A stretch of 42,001 nucleotides of DNA from a bacterium (GTDB lineage Bacteria; Bacillota; Bacilli; Lactobacillales; Streptococcaceae), in the NCBI GenBank assembly GCA_905221235.1, contig CAJNCJ010000015.1:1-42001 (forward strand), given 5' to 3'. A program made the translations under genes and the position numbers. Shown here in pieces: positions 1 to 9,505 of the stretch. The notes below the pieces were generated by a model. That model did not search any database. It was not told the DNA's origin and saw nothing but the letters and a program-made list of their open reading frames with translations. Within the stretch, counting starts at the first letter, position 1. The number at the start of each line of letters is the position of its first letter.

Positions 1-280
1 TAACCTTCAACTCCATTCAAACGTCTCACACTAACTTCCACCATAGCGGAACTTAATCTGAAACGCTTTCAGATGAGGGGATTTTGTGCGCTCTTTTTTT
101 CGATTTATTTTGGCTACAAAAGCGATGAAATCAAGCATGATTAAAACCAGTGGAACTTACCCTGACACGGATTTCCACTGGTTTTTAGGATTTTTATCAG
201 ACTAACTTCCACTTGGATTAGCAGTGGAACTTAGTTTGGGAATTTACCTAATTTTTAATAGGTTGTCACGGTAAAACATG
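1..280. repeat. Non-coding segment with three related inverted repeats
   Basis: I see no supportable gene here. The segment carries a short motif, TAAGTTCCACT, and its imperfect complement several times. Hairpin one has arms near 201-213 and 223-235 with one mismatch. Hairpin two has perfect 13-base arms at 143-155 and 173-185. A weaker third pair lies near 31-57. The second hairpin is followed on the plus strand by T-rich sequence and could act as a terminator. I do not recognise the family: it does not look like BOX or RUP. It lies beyond the pcsB terminator. Confidence 0.5.
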
Positions 281-309
281 AAAAAGAGGGCTCTATTCGA
301 GTCCCTCTG
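281..309 (-). terminator. Terminator of pcsB
   Basis: On the minus strand, just past the pcsB stop, AGAGGG-A-CTC pairs with GAG-C-CCTCT across a small loop and is followed by five T residues. This is a typical Rho-independent terminator. Confidence 0.85.
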
Positions 310-313
310 TAAA

Positions 314-1501
314 TTAATCTGCATAAATATATGTTACAAAACCTGACGACGTAGTTGTCGGATTGAACCACCCACGATGATTTCCAAGCGTGCGATTACC
401 AGCATAATTTGATTCTGACACTTGGATACGTGTTGTTGATTCTACAGCAGTGACTACCGCTACGTGTCCATAGCCACCATCATTCCAACATGCAATCGCA
501 CCAACTTGAGGTGTTGAACCTGTACGGAATCCTGCAGCAGCTGCACTTGTAGCCCACTGTGCTCCATTACCCCAATAGTCTCCAGCCCAAGGTGCTAATG
601 TTTTAACTCCCCATGTACATTCTCCAATTGGATAACTTGAAGCATTTGTACTGTATGTTGGGCGTTGTTTGACTGCCACAGGAGTATATGTTGTTGATTC
701 CGAAGAAGCTACAGCTTGAACCTGTGCTGCAAAAGTTGTATTTCCAGAAGCGACTACTGTTTGTTGTTGACTTACTTGTTTTGCCTTGTAAGCTGCTTCT
801 GCCTCTGCTGCTGCTTTTGCTGCCGCTTCTGCTTCTGCTTTTTTCTCTAGCAAACTTGCTTTTTCATCCTCTGCTGTCGCTTTTTCAGCAGCAAGATTTA
901 ATTCTGCAGCCTTCAACTCAGCTTGTTTCGTTGTTAGAGCTTGTGCATCATCAGACAATTTCTGTTGATTTGCAATAACTGTATTAATTGCGTCATTGTT
1001 TGCCACTTGCTTCTCAGAAATTGCTTTTTTATCTGCTTTTTGTTGTTCCAACATTTTGTTGTTAGCAGATACGATTTCATTCATTGCTGCAACACGTGAA
1101 ATAGCTTCTGTAATTGATTTTGAGTTTACAATTGTATTGATGTAGCTAGTTGCAGCTCCATTTGTTTGAGCACTACGAGCTTGTTTTTCCAAAGAATCAT
1201 TGCGAGATACAATGTTTTTAGAAAGTTCTGTAATCTCACTCTCAAGTTTTTTGGATTCTGCTTGTAATCTATCATTTTCAGCTTGCAAGTTAGATTGTTC
1301 AGCTTGAATAGCTGATACTTGCTCCTGAATTTGATCAACTTGTTTTTGGGCTTCTTGTTGTTGTGCTGTTAAGTTACTAATTTTATTATCTTGAGCAGCA
1401 ATTTTGTCATCAGTCGTTTCTGCATGCGCAGTTGTTAAAACAGCTACTTGAGAAACCATTACTGTACTTAATAAAAGTGACGCTAAGATTTTTTTCTTCA
1501 T
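314..1501 (-). CDS. pcsB: Secreted peptidoglycan hydrolase PcsB (CHAP domain)
   Basis: PcsB splits septal peptidoglycan during daughter-cell separation and in pneumococcus is activated by FtsEX. The 395-residue protein has a signal peptide ending near residue 27 (AHA|ET), a long Q/E/A/K-rich coiled coil over about residues 30-240, an alanine-rich linker, and a C-terminal CHAP amidase/endopeptidase domain from about 285. The likely catalytic cysteine is C295 (in GECTWG) and the histidine H346 (in GYGHVAVV). The pneumococcal protein is 392 residues, so this is full length. The start has a good ribosome site (GAAGGAG). It lies downstream of mreCD but has its own promoter with a WalR-type box, so control by the essential WalRK (VicRK) system is likely. 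Confidence 0.96.
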   Translation of the reverse strand: MKKKILASLLLSTVMVSQVAVLTTAHAETTDDKIAAQDNKISNLTAQQQEAQKQVDQIQEQVSAIQAEQSNLQAENDRLQAESKKLESEITELSKNIVSRNDSLEKQARSAQTNGAATSYINTIVNSKSITEAISRVAAMNEIVSANNKMLEQQKADKKAISEKQVANNDAINTVIANQQKLSDDAQALTTKQAELKAAELNLAAEKATAEDEKASLLEKKAEAEAAAKAAAEAEAAYKAKQVSQQQTVVASGNTTFAAQVQAVASSESTTYTPVAVKQRPTYSTNASSYPIGECTWGVKTLAPWAGDYWGNGAQWATSAAAAGFRTGSTPQVGAIACWNDGGYGHVAVVTAVESTTRIQVSESNYAGNRTLGNHRGWFNPTTTSSGFVTYIYAD

Positions 1502-1537
1502 AATTACGTAGATACTCCTTCTTTTAAAGACAATACT

Positions 1538-1581
1538 AGTATACCAAAAAAAGGCCTAATGAATATTACGCCTTTGTTACA
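1538..1581 (-). promoter_or_regulatory. pcsB promoter with WalR (VicR) box
   Basis: On the minus strand the sequence TGTAAC-AAAGG-CGTAATATT (1581-1562) fits the WalR direct-repeat pattern TGTNAN-N5-NGTNANA. It covers the place where a -35 box would be. A -10 box TATACT is at 1543-1538. The absence of a good -35 and its replacement by the WalR box suggest activation, as is known for pcsB in pneumococcus. Confidence 0.75.
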
Positions 1582-1595
1582 TTTTTGTTTCTTTC

Positions 1596-2090
1596 TCATA
1601 GATAATATTTTTCAAAAATAAACTGAAAAATAAGCATCCACACAAGATTTAAAATCATGGATGGTACTAGGCTATAAACGATAAAAATCGGCAGACTATC
1701 TACAGTTAAACCTACCACTAATGCAAAGAGATAAGTTCCCATATCAAATAGAAAACTCATAACAATCATAGCCAAGATTCTTGTCCAACGATTCAACAAA
1801 ATAACACTATTCAATTTATGAAGAAACGCTCCCAATAAGATAAATAAGAGAGTTGCAATCCCTATTAGATGGAAAAAGTAAACATCGTAAACCAAGCCTA
1901 TCACAAAACAATAGACTAGGTAGAGATACTCTGATACTTCTATCGTCTCAAATAAGAGAAATAGAAAAAGAAAATGACTAGCCAAATGTACATGGGGGAA
2001 AAATGAGCCCAGAAGCTGGCTAATATGGGCGTCAATTAGAACCAAGAAAGGTAGCAATAAAAACACTCCAACCCGCTTTAACTGTCTCAT
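1596..2090 (-). CDS. mreD: Rod shape-determining protein MreD
   Basis: MreD is an integral membrane protein of the peripheral peptidoglycan-synthesis machinery and partners MreC. The 164 residues are almost entirely hydrophobic, with about five membrane segments and few charged loops, and the length is usual for the family. Its ATG overlaps the mreC stop codon by one base (TAATG), so translation is probably coupled. No catalytic motif is expected. The assignment rests on hydrophobicity, length and position directly after mreC and before pcsB, an order known from streptococci. Confidence 0.9.
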   Translation of the reverse strand: MRQLKRVGVFLLLPFLVLIDAHISQLLGSFFPHVHLASHFLFLFLLFETIEVSEYLYLVYCFVIGLVYDVYFFHLIGIATLLFILLGAFLHKLNSVILLNRWTRILAMIVMSFLFDMGTYLFALVVGLTVDSLPIFIVYSLVPSMILNLVWMLIFQFIFEKYYL

Positions 2091-2908
2091 TATGAATTCC
2101 CCACTAATTCTATCACATCCACATTATGAGTATCTGCACTCAATTTAACAGTTACTTCTCGTGTCAAATAGTCTGTACTATGCGTTGTGGCAACCACTTC
2201 ACCAACAGGAATATCCGCAACGTTAAAGTTTCCTAATCCACCCGTTGTCACCTTATCACCTGTACTAATATCGCTATTGCTATTTAATTGGCTAATTTTA
2301 AGAACTTCATTTTCCTTGTCATAGCCAACAATAATTCCATAAATTGTAGTAGAACCATGTTGAATTTTAACAGAAATCTTATCAGCATTTTCCGTATTTG
2401 TTAGAAGGTTGACCATGGTAGAGTTCTCCTCTACTTTTGAAACGCTCCCAATCAAACCACCATTTGCAATAGCTAACATGTTATCTGAAGCTCCTTTTGA
2501 TTTGCCTACATCTAAGGTCAATTCCTGTTTCCAAGATACTGGAGAACGCATAATAACATCTGCTGCTAAAGTCTTTGTGGCTTGCAATTTAGACTTCATA
2601 TCAAGCAATTGGCGCAGTTGTTCATTTTCCGTCTTTAAACTTTCCGCCTCATTTGATTTAACTTCTAATTGGTAAATCTGTTTCTTCAAACTTTCATTTT
2701 CATTATATGTTCGTGTCAAATGTGCCAAATCTGATTTGACAGAATCAAACCACTGAAAAGGTTTTTGCACAACTCTATCAACCAATGAAATTCCATCTCC
2801 TAATTTTGTCACCATTGTACTTGAATAAGTCGTAGCTAAGAGAGCTGAGACAAGCAGAACAGTGACAAAAACAATAATGACATATTTTGATTTTTTAAAA
2901 CGGTTCAT
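2090..2908 (-). CDS. mreC: Rod shape-determining protein MreC
   Basis: MreC is a bitopic membrane protein that organises peripheral peptidoglycan synthesis. The 272-residue product has a short basic N terminus, one membrane segment at about residues 8-29, a coiled coil at about 65-105 and an extracellular beta-rich MreC domain. That domain contains the family-like stretches ADVIMRSPVSWKQELTLDVG and GLIGSVSKV. The start ATG follows a purine-rich site (AAAGGTAGGG). The gap to ecfT upstream is 59 bases without a clear terminator, so it may be co-transcribed with the ECF genes. Streptococci lack MreB but keep MreCD, and no mreB is seen here. Confidence 0.95.
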   Translation of the reverse strand: MNRFKKSKYVIIVFVTVLLVSALLATTYSSTMVTKLGDGISLVDRVVQKPFQWFDSVKSDLAHLTRTYNENESLKKQIYQLEVKSNEAESLKTENEQLRQLLDMKSKLQATKTLAADVIMRSPVSWKQELTLDVGKSKGASDNMLAIANGGLIGSVSKVEENSTMVNLLTNTENADKISVKIQHGSTTIYGIIVGYDKENEVLKISQLNSNSDISTGDKVTTGGLGNFNVADIPVGEVVATTHSTDYLTREVTVKLSADTHNVDVIELVGNS

Positions 2909-2967
2909 ATCCCTACCTTTATATCAAAAACTGTTATAGTAACTTTTTTATTGATTCCTGAAATCTA

Positions 2968-3762
2968 CTAAGATTTTAAGAAAAATAAACAACAACCAAG
3001 TACGAGAATAACAAGAATTGCTAGCGTATCCTTTCGAGTCCATTTCAATTGTCTGTATTGACTTCTGCCTTTTCCACCCTGATAACCACGCGCTTCCATG
3101 GCGATAGCCAAGGAATCTGCACGTTTTAAACTTGTCGCAAAAAGAGGAATCAAAATAGGAATCATAGCCTTTACTTTTTGAACAATACTTCCTTCTCCAA
3201 AATCCACTCCACGCGCTTTCTGCGCATTCATAATCCGCGTCGTATCATCCATCAATGTTGGGACAAAACGTAGACTCATGGACAGCATCAATCCAATTTC
3301 ATGAACTGGAACTCTCACACGTTTTAAAGGCGCTAACAAAGCTTCGACAGCTGAGGCCAAACTTAAGGGCATGGTCGTTAAGGTTAACAAAGTTGAAAAG
3401 AAAATGATCAATACAAAGCGACAAAAAATAATTCCAGCTTGTTGCAAAGCATAATCCGTGATTCTCACAAACGAAAACTCAAATAAAACATTCCCACTAG
3501 AAATGAAAAACAGTTGAAAAATAGTTGTGAAGGCAATCAAGAAAAACATAGATTTCAAGCCCTGAACAAAAAATGAAAGAGATACTCCTGACAAGGCAAT
3601 AAATATCCCTGTCGCTATAAAAAGAATCAGATTCGTCAAGGGATTATTAGCCCAAAAAACGATCAAAATCAGTAGCATCATAGCAAGTAATTTGCTACGT
3701 GGATCCAACCGGTGAACAATCGAATCCCCTGGGATATAACGCCCCAAAATCATACTATCCAT
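2968..3762 (-). CDS. ecfT: ECF transporter transmembrane subunit EcfT
   Basis: EcfT is the shared membrane coupling subunit of group II energy-coupling-factor vitamin transporters. It links substrate-binding S components, encoded elsewhere, to the EcfA1/EcfA2 ATPases. The 264-residue protein has several membrane segments. Two cytoplasmic motifs match the Ala-Arg-Gly ATPase-coupling signatures: AQKARGVDF and MEARGYQGG. The gene overlaps ecfA2 by 8 bases. The start is supported by AGGAG eight bases upstream. A second ATG three codons later is possible but worse placed. Confidence 0.95.
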   Translation of the reverse strand: MDSMILGRYIPGDSIVHRLDPRSKLLAMMLLILIVFWANNPLTNLILFIATGIFIALSGVSLSFFVQGLKSMFFLIAFTTIFQLFFISSGNVLFEFSFVRITDYALQQAGIIFCRFVLIIFFSTLLTLTTMPLSLASAVEALLAPLKRVRVPVHEIGLMLSMSLRFVPTLMDDTTRIMNAQKARGVDFGEGSIVQKVKAMIPILIPLFATSLKRADSLAIAMEARGYQGGKGRSQYRQLKWTRKDTLAILVILVLGCCLFFLKS

Positions 3763-4594
3763 TTAGCGACTCCTTGAACTCCTCTATCTTAATCGGTAAT
3801 CGTTTAAATGAAACGCCTCTATTAGCCAACCGTTTACAAAAGGCCGTAATTTTAGGTACTCCCAACTGCACTTCTTCCATAAAGACAACATCTTGAAAGA
3901 CATCACTCGGTCTACCAAACTTAACTAAACGTCCCTTTTCCATCACATATACTTGATTCGCATATTCAGCAACATCATCCATCAAATGCGTTACCAAAAC
4001 AATAGTCATCCCTGACTGGTGGAGTTTTTTGAACAAATTCATCAATTCTTTTCTACCTAGAGGATCTAGGCCTGCTGTGGGCTCATCTAAAACTAATATA
4101 GCTGGCTCCATGGCCAGTATGCCTGCAATGGCGACACGTCTCATTTGTCCACCTGATAGCTCAAACGGACTACGATCAAAAAGTGATTCATCAATTCCAA
4201 CCAGAGCCAGTTTTTCACGCGCAGTCTGCTCCGCATCTTCTTCAGAAACTCCAAAATTTTGTGGTCCAAAAGCAACGTCTTTCAATACTGTTTCTTCAAA
4301 AATCTGATTTTCAGCAAACTGAAATACTAAGCCAACCTGTTTTCTAATTTGACGAATATCTTTATTTTTAGAAGTCGAGGTGATTAAGGTATCAAAAACC
4401 CGCACACTCCCTTGGCTTGGCACCAATAAACCATTTAAGAGTTGTAAAATAGTTGATTTACCACTACCTGTGTGGCCAATTAAAGCCGTATAAGAACCAT
4501 CTTTAATCGTCAAAGAAACATCCGACAAAGCTGTTGACGCTAAGGGAGTCCCTTCTTGATACGTAAAACTCACATTTTCTAGAGCAATTCCCAT
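3755..4594 (-). CDS. ecfA2: ECF transporter ATPase EcfA2
   Basis: This is the second of two ATPases that power the ECF vitamin transporter. The 279 residues contain a Walker A motif GHTGSGKST at 40-48, a Q-loop ([13 protein letters not shown]), the signature [13 protein letters not shown], Walker B with catalytic Glu ([13 protein letters not shown]) and a switch histidine (LVTHLMDD). All key residues are present. It overlaps ecfA1 upstream by 16 bases and ecfT downstream by 8, which suggests tight translational coupling. The assignment as EcfA2 rather than EcfA1 rests on gene order A1-A2-T, as in Bacillus. Confidence 0.95.
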   Translation of the reverse strand: MGIALENVSFTYQEGTPLASTALSDVSLTIKDGSYTALIGHTGSGKSTILQLLNGLLVPSQGSVRVFDTLITSTSKNKDIRQIRKQVGLVFQFAENQIFEETVLKDVAFGPQNFGVSEEDAEQTAREKLALVGIDESLFDRSPFELSGGQMRRVAIAGILAMEPAILVLDEPTAGLDPLGRKELMNLFKKLHQSGMTIVLVTHLMDDVAEYANQVYVMEKGRLVKFGRPSDVFQDVVFMEEVQLGVPKITAFCKRLANRGVSFKRLPIKIEEFKESLNG

Positions 4595-5406
4595 AGCTTA
4601 TCCTCTAGCTCACTTTCTGTCAAATAATTTTCAGGCAAATCATAGCCATTCTGGCTCAAAGAATTTTTTAATTGATTGGCAAAAGGATCGTCTAATCCAA
4701 TTTGATCTAAATCATTTCGAGAGAAAAGTTCTCTAGGGCTACTAGTTGATTCAATTTCCCCTTTTTTCATGACCAATACGCGATCACTCATGGCAACTTC
4801 TTCCAAATCATGTGTAATGGAAATGACCGTCATATCATAGTCTTTTCGAATCCCTTTTACTGTCTCAATAAGTTCTCTACGACCCTCAGGATCCAACATA
4901 CTCGTTGCTTCATCTAGGATTAAAATAGCTGGTCTTAGGGCTACAACACCTGCAATAGCCACACGTTGCTTTTGGCCACCCGATAGACGCGCCGGCTCTC
5001 TCTTTTTAAAATCCAACATGCCAACCAAATCCAGAGCTTCTTCCACTCTCTTTTTCATTTCTTGACGAGAAAGTCCTTGATTTTCCAAACCAAAGGCAAC
5101 ATCATCTTCAACAGTCGCTCCAACAAATTGATTATCTGGATTTTGAAAAACCATACCGATTTGACTACGTATGTTCCAAACATTTTCCTCAGTCAACCGT
5201 TGGCCATCGATTACAATATCTCCAGATTCTGCTTCCAGTAAGCCATCAATTAAGCGGACAGTCGTTGATTTACCACTACCATTGTGCCCTACAATCGAAA
5301 GCCATTCTCCACGTTTCACGTGAAACGTAATATCCTTCACATCGTAGTATTTCTGATTTTCTTTATAGCGAAAAGAAAGATTTTTTACATCAATTATTGA
5401 TTTCAT
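4579..5406 (-). CDS. ecfA1: ECF transporter ATPase EcfA1
   Basis: This is the first ATPase of the ECF module. The 275-residue protein has Walker [10 protein letters not shown] at 40-48, Q-loop [14 protein letters not shown], signature [13 protein letters not shown], Walker [14 protein letters not shown] and switch region SITHDLEE. It overlaps pgsA by 4 bases (stop-start overlap) and ecfA2 by 16. Its N-terminal coding region carries an 18-base perfect palindrome that looks like a parS site (listed separately), so this DNA probably serves both as code and as a chromosome-segregation site. Confidence 0.95.
   Translation of the reverse strand: MKSIIDVKNLSFRYKENQKYYDVKDITFHVKRGEWLSIVGHNGSGKSTTVRLIDGLLEAESGDIVIDGQRLTEENVWNIRSQIGMVFQNPDNQFVGATVEDDVAFGLENQGLSRQEMKKRVEEALDLVGMLDFKKREPARLSGGQKQRVAIAGVVALRPAILILDEATSMLDPEGRRELIETVKGIRKDYDMTVISITHDLEEVAMSDRVLVMKKGEIESTSSPRELFSRNDLDQIGLDDPFANQLKNSLSQNGYDLPENYLTESELEDKLWELL
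5311..5328. promoter_or_regulatory. parS-like ParB binding site inside ecfA1
   Basis: ACGTTTCACGTGAAACGT is a perfect 18-base palindrome. Its core GTTTCACGTGAAAC matches the bacterial parS core. Only the outermost consensus T/A pair differs. It lies about 23 kb left of the dnaA/dnaN gap. parB is in this window. Confidence 0.85.
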
Positions 5407-5948
5407 TTCGAACCAAATGTCCCTTTAAATACATAGGCACTACCCTTGAAATAGTCATAGCCAGAGTAGATAGTGAAAAATAAGGCTACATAAAGTAGAA
5501 CTTGACCAATCAAAGTCCAATGTAATAGCAAGAAAATAATGGCAAACATCTGACTGAAAGTTTTAATTTTTCCAGGCATTGCCGCTGCTAAAACTGTTCC
5601 TCCAGTTTCAACCAGTAAAAGCCTTAAACCTGTCACAGCCAACTCTCGACAGATAATCACTGCAACAATCCAAGCCGGAGCCATACCTAACTCAATCAGC
5701 ATAATAAAAGCCGACATAACTAAGAGCTTATCCGCCATAGGATCTGCAAATTTACCAAAATTACTGACCACATTCCATTTACGAGCTAAATATCCATCTA
5801 AGTAGTCTGTGATACTGGCAATCGCAAAGATAATAGCTGCTACTATATGACTCTCTATCGAATTTCCTACTGTTAAAATAAAGATAAAAATAGGTATAAA
5901 AAGAATTCGACCTATTGTTAAGAGATTTGGAATTTGTTCTTTTTTCAT
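5403..5948 (-). CDS. pgsA: CDP-diacylglycerol-glycerol-3-phosphate 3-phosphatidyltransferase
   Basis: PgsA makes phosphatidylglycerol phosphate from CDP-diacylglycerol and glycerol 3-phosphate, the committed step to phosphatidylglycerol and cardiolipin. The 181-residue membrane protein contains the CDP-alcohol phosphotransferase signature D-G-x2-A-R-x8-G-x3-D-x3-D (DGYLARKW, then GKFADPMADK), around residues 50-73, with membrane segments before and after. The length is normal. It lies 10 bases after rodZ and overlaps ecfA1 by 4 bases, so it is part of one envelope operon. Confidence 0.95.
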   Translation of the reverse strand: MKKEQIPNLLTIGRILFIPIFIFILTVGNSIESHIVAAIIFAIASITDYLDGYLARKWNVVSNFGKFADPMADKLLVMSAFIMLIELGMAPAWIVAVIICRELAVTGLRLLLVETGGTVLAAAMPGKIKTFSQMFAIIFLLLHWTLIGQVLLYVALFFTIYSGYDYFKGSAYVFKGTFGSK

Positions 5949-5958
5949 TTGTTTTTCC

Positions 5959-6801
5959 TTAATTTTTAGTAAAGGTTACAGTGATTTGTCCAGTCTGCGC
6001 TGTTAACTTCGATAAATCAACAGTCTGATTATCTACTGTCAAAGTAACACCTTTTACAACACCTAACGTAATTGTTACAGGACTTTTAGTTGAAACGGTT
6101 GCTTCCGCACTTTTCTTCTCTGGCGATAAGGTTACACCGCCATCAAGTTCGCTTTCTGAAACGCTAACCCAACTTGTAACATCTGAAACTGCCAATTGCA
6201 ATTTAACTGTTTCCTTACTTGTCTTATAAGCGATTTCTACATGATTTCCTTCACCTGATACACTTATAGCTGATTCTACACTAGAAGAACTGCTAGATGA
6301 ACTACTACTTGAAGAGTGGGGAACAGAGCTAGTTGAACTTATTGAACTTGTTGATTGAACCACACTGTAATTAGAAAGAGAAGGCCCCTCTGGTTGAGTT
6401 TGAATATAGTTCCAAACATAATAGGTCACAAAAATTAGAATCGATAAGGCAAAAAGGATAAAATAAAATAAAGGTAAAAAGGATGTTTTTTTCTTATTTT
6501 TCTTACTTGAACGTCTGCGCCCTGTCAACTCGTCTTCATCAACATCTACTTCCTCATAAGTAATCATACTCCCAGAATCATAAGCATCCAAAACAATTTG
6601 GTCATCTAACTCAACAGCCCATGCATATTTTCTCAAGAAAGAGCGTGTGTAAAAAGGACTTGGAAGTTGATCGAAATCGTCTGCTTCCATTGCTTCCAAC
6701 ATATCTAACTGGATGTCTGTCTTTTTCTGCAATTCATCTAAACTCAATCCCTGATTGATTCTAGCTAATCGTAAAACCTCACCAATTGTTTTTTTCCTCA
6801 T
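5959..6801 (-). CDS. rodZ: RodZ-like helix-turn-helix membrane protein
   Basis: This is a cytoskeletal/elongasome-associated membrane protein. It has an N-terminal Cro/C1-type helix-turn-helix (about residues 5-70), a basic stretch (RRRSSKKNKKKT), one membrane segment around 105-127, a serine-rich linker with twelve consecutive serines, and a C-terminal extracellular beta domain (DUF4115-like). I place the start at 6801 (280 residues). An in-frame ATG at 6810 directly abuts the AAGAAGGG ribosome site, whereas 6801 lies about nine bases from it. RodZ in rods binds MreB. Here no mreB is present, and work in pneumococcus links it to MreCD and peripheral wall synthesis. It is followed by pgsA 10 bases downstream. 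Confidence 0.88.
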   Translation of the reverse strand: MRKKTIGEVLRLARINQGLSLDELQKKTDIQLDMLEAMEADDFDQLPSPFYTRSFLRKYAWAVELDDQIVLDAYDSGSMITYEEVDVDEDELTGRRRSSKKNKKKTSFLPLFYFILFALSILIFVTYYVWNYIQTQPEGPSLSNYSVVQSTSSISSTSSVPHSSSSSSSSSSSSVESAISVSGEGNHVEIAYKTSKETVKLQLAVSDVTSWVSVSESELDGGVTLSPEKKSAEATVSTKSPVTITLGVVKGVTLTVDNQTVDLSKLTAQTGQITVTFTKN

Positions 6802-6842
6802 ACTTGTCATCCCTTCTTTCTAGTGTCTATTATGATAGGTTA

Positions 6843-8126
6843 CTACGATGGGAATATTGTAAAATCAACTATATCCCCTTCATCTATTAAGTGATGCCCT
6901 GCTTCAAGGACATCCTCTAAAGTAATTTCCTGTAAAATCTTTGGTAAATCAAAAATTGTCTCACCATGTTCAAAAGCATCATATTGTGTTGCAATAAATT
7001 CAAGAGAGTTCATGCTACTAAAAAATTCTCCAAACATCTCTCTTTTGATAATATCTAAATGATCCTCTGTAATATCCAAATCCTTTGTAAAATTACGAAT
7101 GGCCTTCCTAAACTGATGAGATAAAGCAACTGGCTCTTTCGTATCCATTGTCAACATAACAAAATGAAAACGACTTGTTACTTCAATTTCAAGAGATAAG
7201 GAAGCATCTATTTTACCTGATTCATATAACTTTTGAAAACGATCCGAAGTCCAACCAAACATCATTGCAAACAATAATTTTAATAAAATATGATGTCGAT
7301 AGCAATCCGCCTCAGCAACTTCTCGATTACCTCTAATCCCAATCGCTAGTTTGGGAGAAGATACTTCCATTCTCATACTGTCTGTTGACTTCACATCTTG
7401 TAAAAGCAACTTTTCTTTTGATACTTCCTGAAAATCTGAATCTTTCAGTTCTTTTCTTTCAAAATAGTCCTGTACTCGCTCCACATCAAAATTACCAACT
7501 AAAAACAGAGACATGTTTACAGTTTTGTAAAATCTTGTAAAATTTTCTTGCAAATTAGTTAGATTGATTTGGGAAATGGACTCCTCACTTCCAACTATAT
7601 CCGTTGCTAAAGGTGTACCAGGATACAAATTCGCTAAAGTTGAAAAGAATAAACACGAATCTGGATCATCTTGATACATTTCTCGTTCCTGCTGGATAAT
7701 ATCCTGCTCTCCTAAAATGGAAGCTTCAGTAAAGTGTGCTGATGTTACCAATTCATCAAGTAAATCTAAGTTCTCTAAGAGATAATCCGTCGATGAAAAA
7801 AGATAGTTTGTTTTTGTAAAGCTTGTAAAGGCATTGCTGTCTGCACCTAGACTCGTAAAAGCCGACATCAAATCGCTTGAATCTTCTCTCTCAAATAATT
7901 TATGTTCAAGAAAATGAGCAATTCCTGCAGGATATTGTTTTACATCTCCGTCAACTCCTGTAACAAGCGTATCTACCGAGCCAAACTGTACAATTACACT
8001 CCCGTAAACCTCTTTAAATTCCTTTTTAGGTAGAAGAGCTACTGTCAATCCGTTTGCCAAACGAGTTCGATAAACCATTTCTTTTACAGCTGGATAGTAT
8101 TTTTCTTCAAAAACAACCTTTGTCAT
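6843..8126 (-). CDS. yfmH: M16-family metallopeptidase, catalytic type (YfmH/YmfH-like)
   Basis: This is a zinc-dependent pitrilysin-family (M16) peptidase of 427 residues. The inverted zinc motif HxxEH is intact as HFLEH at residues 71-75, with a downstream acidic region (QQEREMYQDDP) that fits the third zinc ligand. It overlaps the neighbouring M16 gene by 4 bases, and the pair is typical of Firmicutes: one active and one inactive subunit. Some database annotation links this pair to EF-P modification from work in Bacillus, but the substrate in streptococci is not evident from the sequence. The next gene downstream is rodZ, with a gap of about 40 bases. Confidence 0.88.
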   Translation of the reverse strand: MTKVVFEEKYYPAVKEMVYRTRLANGLTVALLPKKEFKEVYGSVIVQFGSVDTLVTGVDGDVKQYPAGIAHFLEHKLFEREDSSDLMSAFTSLGADSNAFTSFTKTNYLFSSTDYLLENLDLLDELVTSAHFTEASILGEQDIIQQEREMYQDDPDSCLFFSTLANLYPGTPLATDIVGSEESISQINLTNLQENFTRFYKTVNMSLFLVGNFDVERVQDYFERKELKDSDFQEVSKEKLLLQDVKSTDSMRMEVSSPKLAIGIRGNREVAEADCYRHHILLKLLFAMMFGWTSDRFQKLYESGKIDASLSLEIEVTSRFHFVMLTMDTKEPVALSHQFRKAIRNFTKDLDITEDHLDIIKREMFGEFFSSMNSLEFIATQYDAFEHGETIFDLPKILQEITLEDVLEAGHHLIDEGDIVDFTIFPS

Positions 8127-9373
8127 TCTATTCCTTCCATAAAGTAAATTGCTTGTAGCTTCACATTATTAGCTGCTCTACAAATAGCATCTTTGTCAAT
8201 TTGTTCAAGCTTTTCAATCCAACTTTTAAAGTCTGCTGAAGATTTTCCAAGTAAGGCATTTTGATAAGCACGTTCAATCAATGAACCTTGATTATCTTGA
8301 GAAAGCAACAAAGATCGATGAATCATTTCCTTGGTCTGCTCTAACTCAAGATCTGTAAAATAACCTTTTTTTAAATCAAGCAGTTGATTATTCATCATTT
8401 TTCGAGCCTGATTCCGATTTTCTCGATCAATACCAGCATACATCCTCAAAAATCCACTAAATAAATCAAGCTGACTTGAAATGGTATAAGCTAATCCAGC
8501 ATTTTCACGGACATTTGTAAAGAGCTTAGAATGAGCAAATCCACCCAGTAAACCATTCATTACAATCATAGGTAAATGTTGCTCATCACCATATTCAGCA
8601 GAGCAATGATAGCCCAACTCTAAAATAGACTGTCCCACATTTTTCCGAACCATGCCTTCCTGAAGGACATTGGAATAAGGTTGATAATACTGAACCTTTA
8701 CATTACCTTCTCGACCTTTAAAACCAAATGATTCTAATACATTTAGAATTTCAACCTCATTAAAATCACCTAGGAAAAAGAAATCTATTCGATCATTGGC
8801 CAAAAATTCTTGGAAACAAGAATAAGAACTTTGTGGAGTTTCAGCTAAAATACGATTTCGTAAATCATTATATTCCAATTGGAGACGTTCATCATGAAAA
8901 AATAATTTATCTAATTCTTTATGCGCAAAATAAAAAGAATCATCCATATCAGCTGCTAAACTTGCTAGCAATTGCTTTTTCTCAATTTCAAATAAGGCCG
9001 AATCAAACCCATTATCAACTACAACGGGTGAAAAAAGAGTTTCTTTTACTAGTTCCAAAACCTGTGAAGTTAACACATTTTTCTTACTTAAAAACTCATC
9101 ACGAACATATGTGAATGTCAATTCTACAATGTGGCTTTGCCCTCTTCTGAAACAATTGGTTGACATATCTGTACCGTATAGACTGGCCAAGTGTTTCCTC
9201 AAATTTTGAGAAGTAGGGTACAGCTGGTTAGCAGTCTCTAGCATACTCGCACTCAACATGCGACCTGCAATCGTATCAAGAGATAATGGAGCGGTAAAAC
9301 GCACGGTGATTTTGTTCGTTTTAAACTTCTTTGATTGGATAAAATGTGTTGAAATTCCATGCACTAACTCCAT
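8123..9373 (-). CDS. yfmF: M16-family peptidase homologue lacking the zinc motif (YfmF/YmfF-like)
   Basis: This 416-residue M16-fold protein has no HxxEH motif where the partner has one. The equivalent N-terminal segment reads ASMLETANQLYPTSQN. It is therefore probably the non-catalytic partner of the adjacent active M16 protein, as in other two-gene M16 pairs. The start is well supported: a near-perfect Shine-Dalgarno site AAGGAGGT (9386-9379) and a -10 box TATAAT lie upstream. It is the first gene of the long minus-strand block that runs to mreD and pcsB with mostly overlapping or abutting genes. Confidence 0.87.
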   Translation of the reverse strand: MELVHGISTHFIQSKKFKTNKITVRFTAPLSLDTIAGRMLSASMLETANQLYPTSQNLRKHLASLYGTDMSTNCFRRGQSHIVELTFTYVRDEFLSKKNVLTSQVLELVKETLFSPVVVDNGFDSALFEIEKKQLLASLAADMDDSFYFAHKELDKLFFHDERLQLEYNDLRNRILAETPQSSYSCFQEFLANDRIDFFFLGDFNEVEILNVLESFGFKGREGNVKVQYYQPYSNVLQEGMVRKNVGQSILELGYHCSAEYGDEQHLPMIVMNGLLGGFAHSKLFTNVRENAGLAYTISSQLDLFSGFLRMYAGIDRENRNQARKMMNNQLLDLKKGYFTDLELEQTKEMIHRSLLLSQDNQGSLIERAYQNALLGKSSADFKSWIEKLEQIDKDAICRAANNVKLQAIYFMEGIE

Positions 9374-9400
9374 GATTTACCTCCTTATATACAGACTTCT

Positions 9401-9406
9401 ATTATA
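9401..9406 (-). promoter_or_regulatory. -10 box for the M16-rodZ-pgsA-ecf block
   Basis: TATAAT on the minus strand lies about 28 bases upstream of the yfmF start and ahead of the AAGGAGGT ribosome site. A clear -35 is not obvious. Confidence 0.55.
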
Positions 9407-9505
9407 TCACGAAAACCTGAAATTTTCTTGTTCTCTGTAACACTTTTGAAATAAAAATCGCTTACATTACTCCTTGTTTCTATCACCATTTTTAGGAAAA
9501 TATGG

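Noticed and set aside
1..44. Open minus-strand frame from an ATG at 44 to the window edge
   Set aside because: Only 14 codons, no ribosome site, inside the inverted-repeat segment. It cannot be supported.
58..72. CTGAAACGCTTTCAG, resembling a catabolite-control (cre) site
   Set aside because: The palindrome is one base shorter than the cre consensus and lies near no promoter I can identify.
688..978. Leucine-rich 96-residue plus-strand reading frame opposite pcsB
   Set aside because: It is the antisense of the alanine/glutamate-rich coiled-coil codons. No ribosome site, and the strong pcsB protein match explains the DNA.
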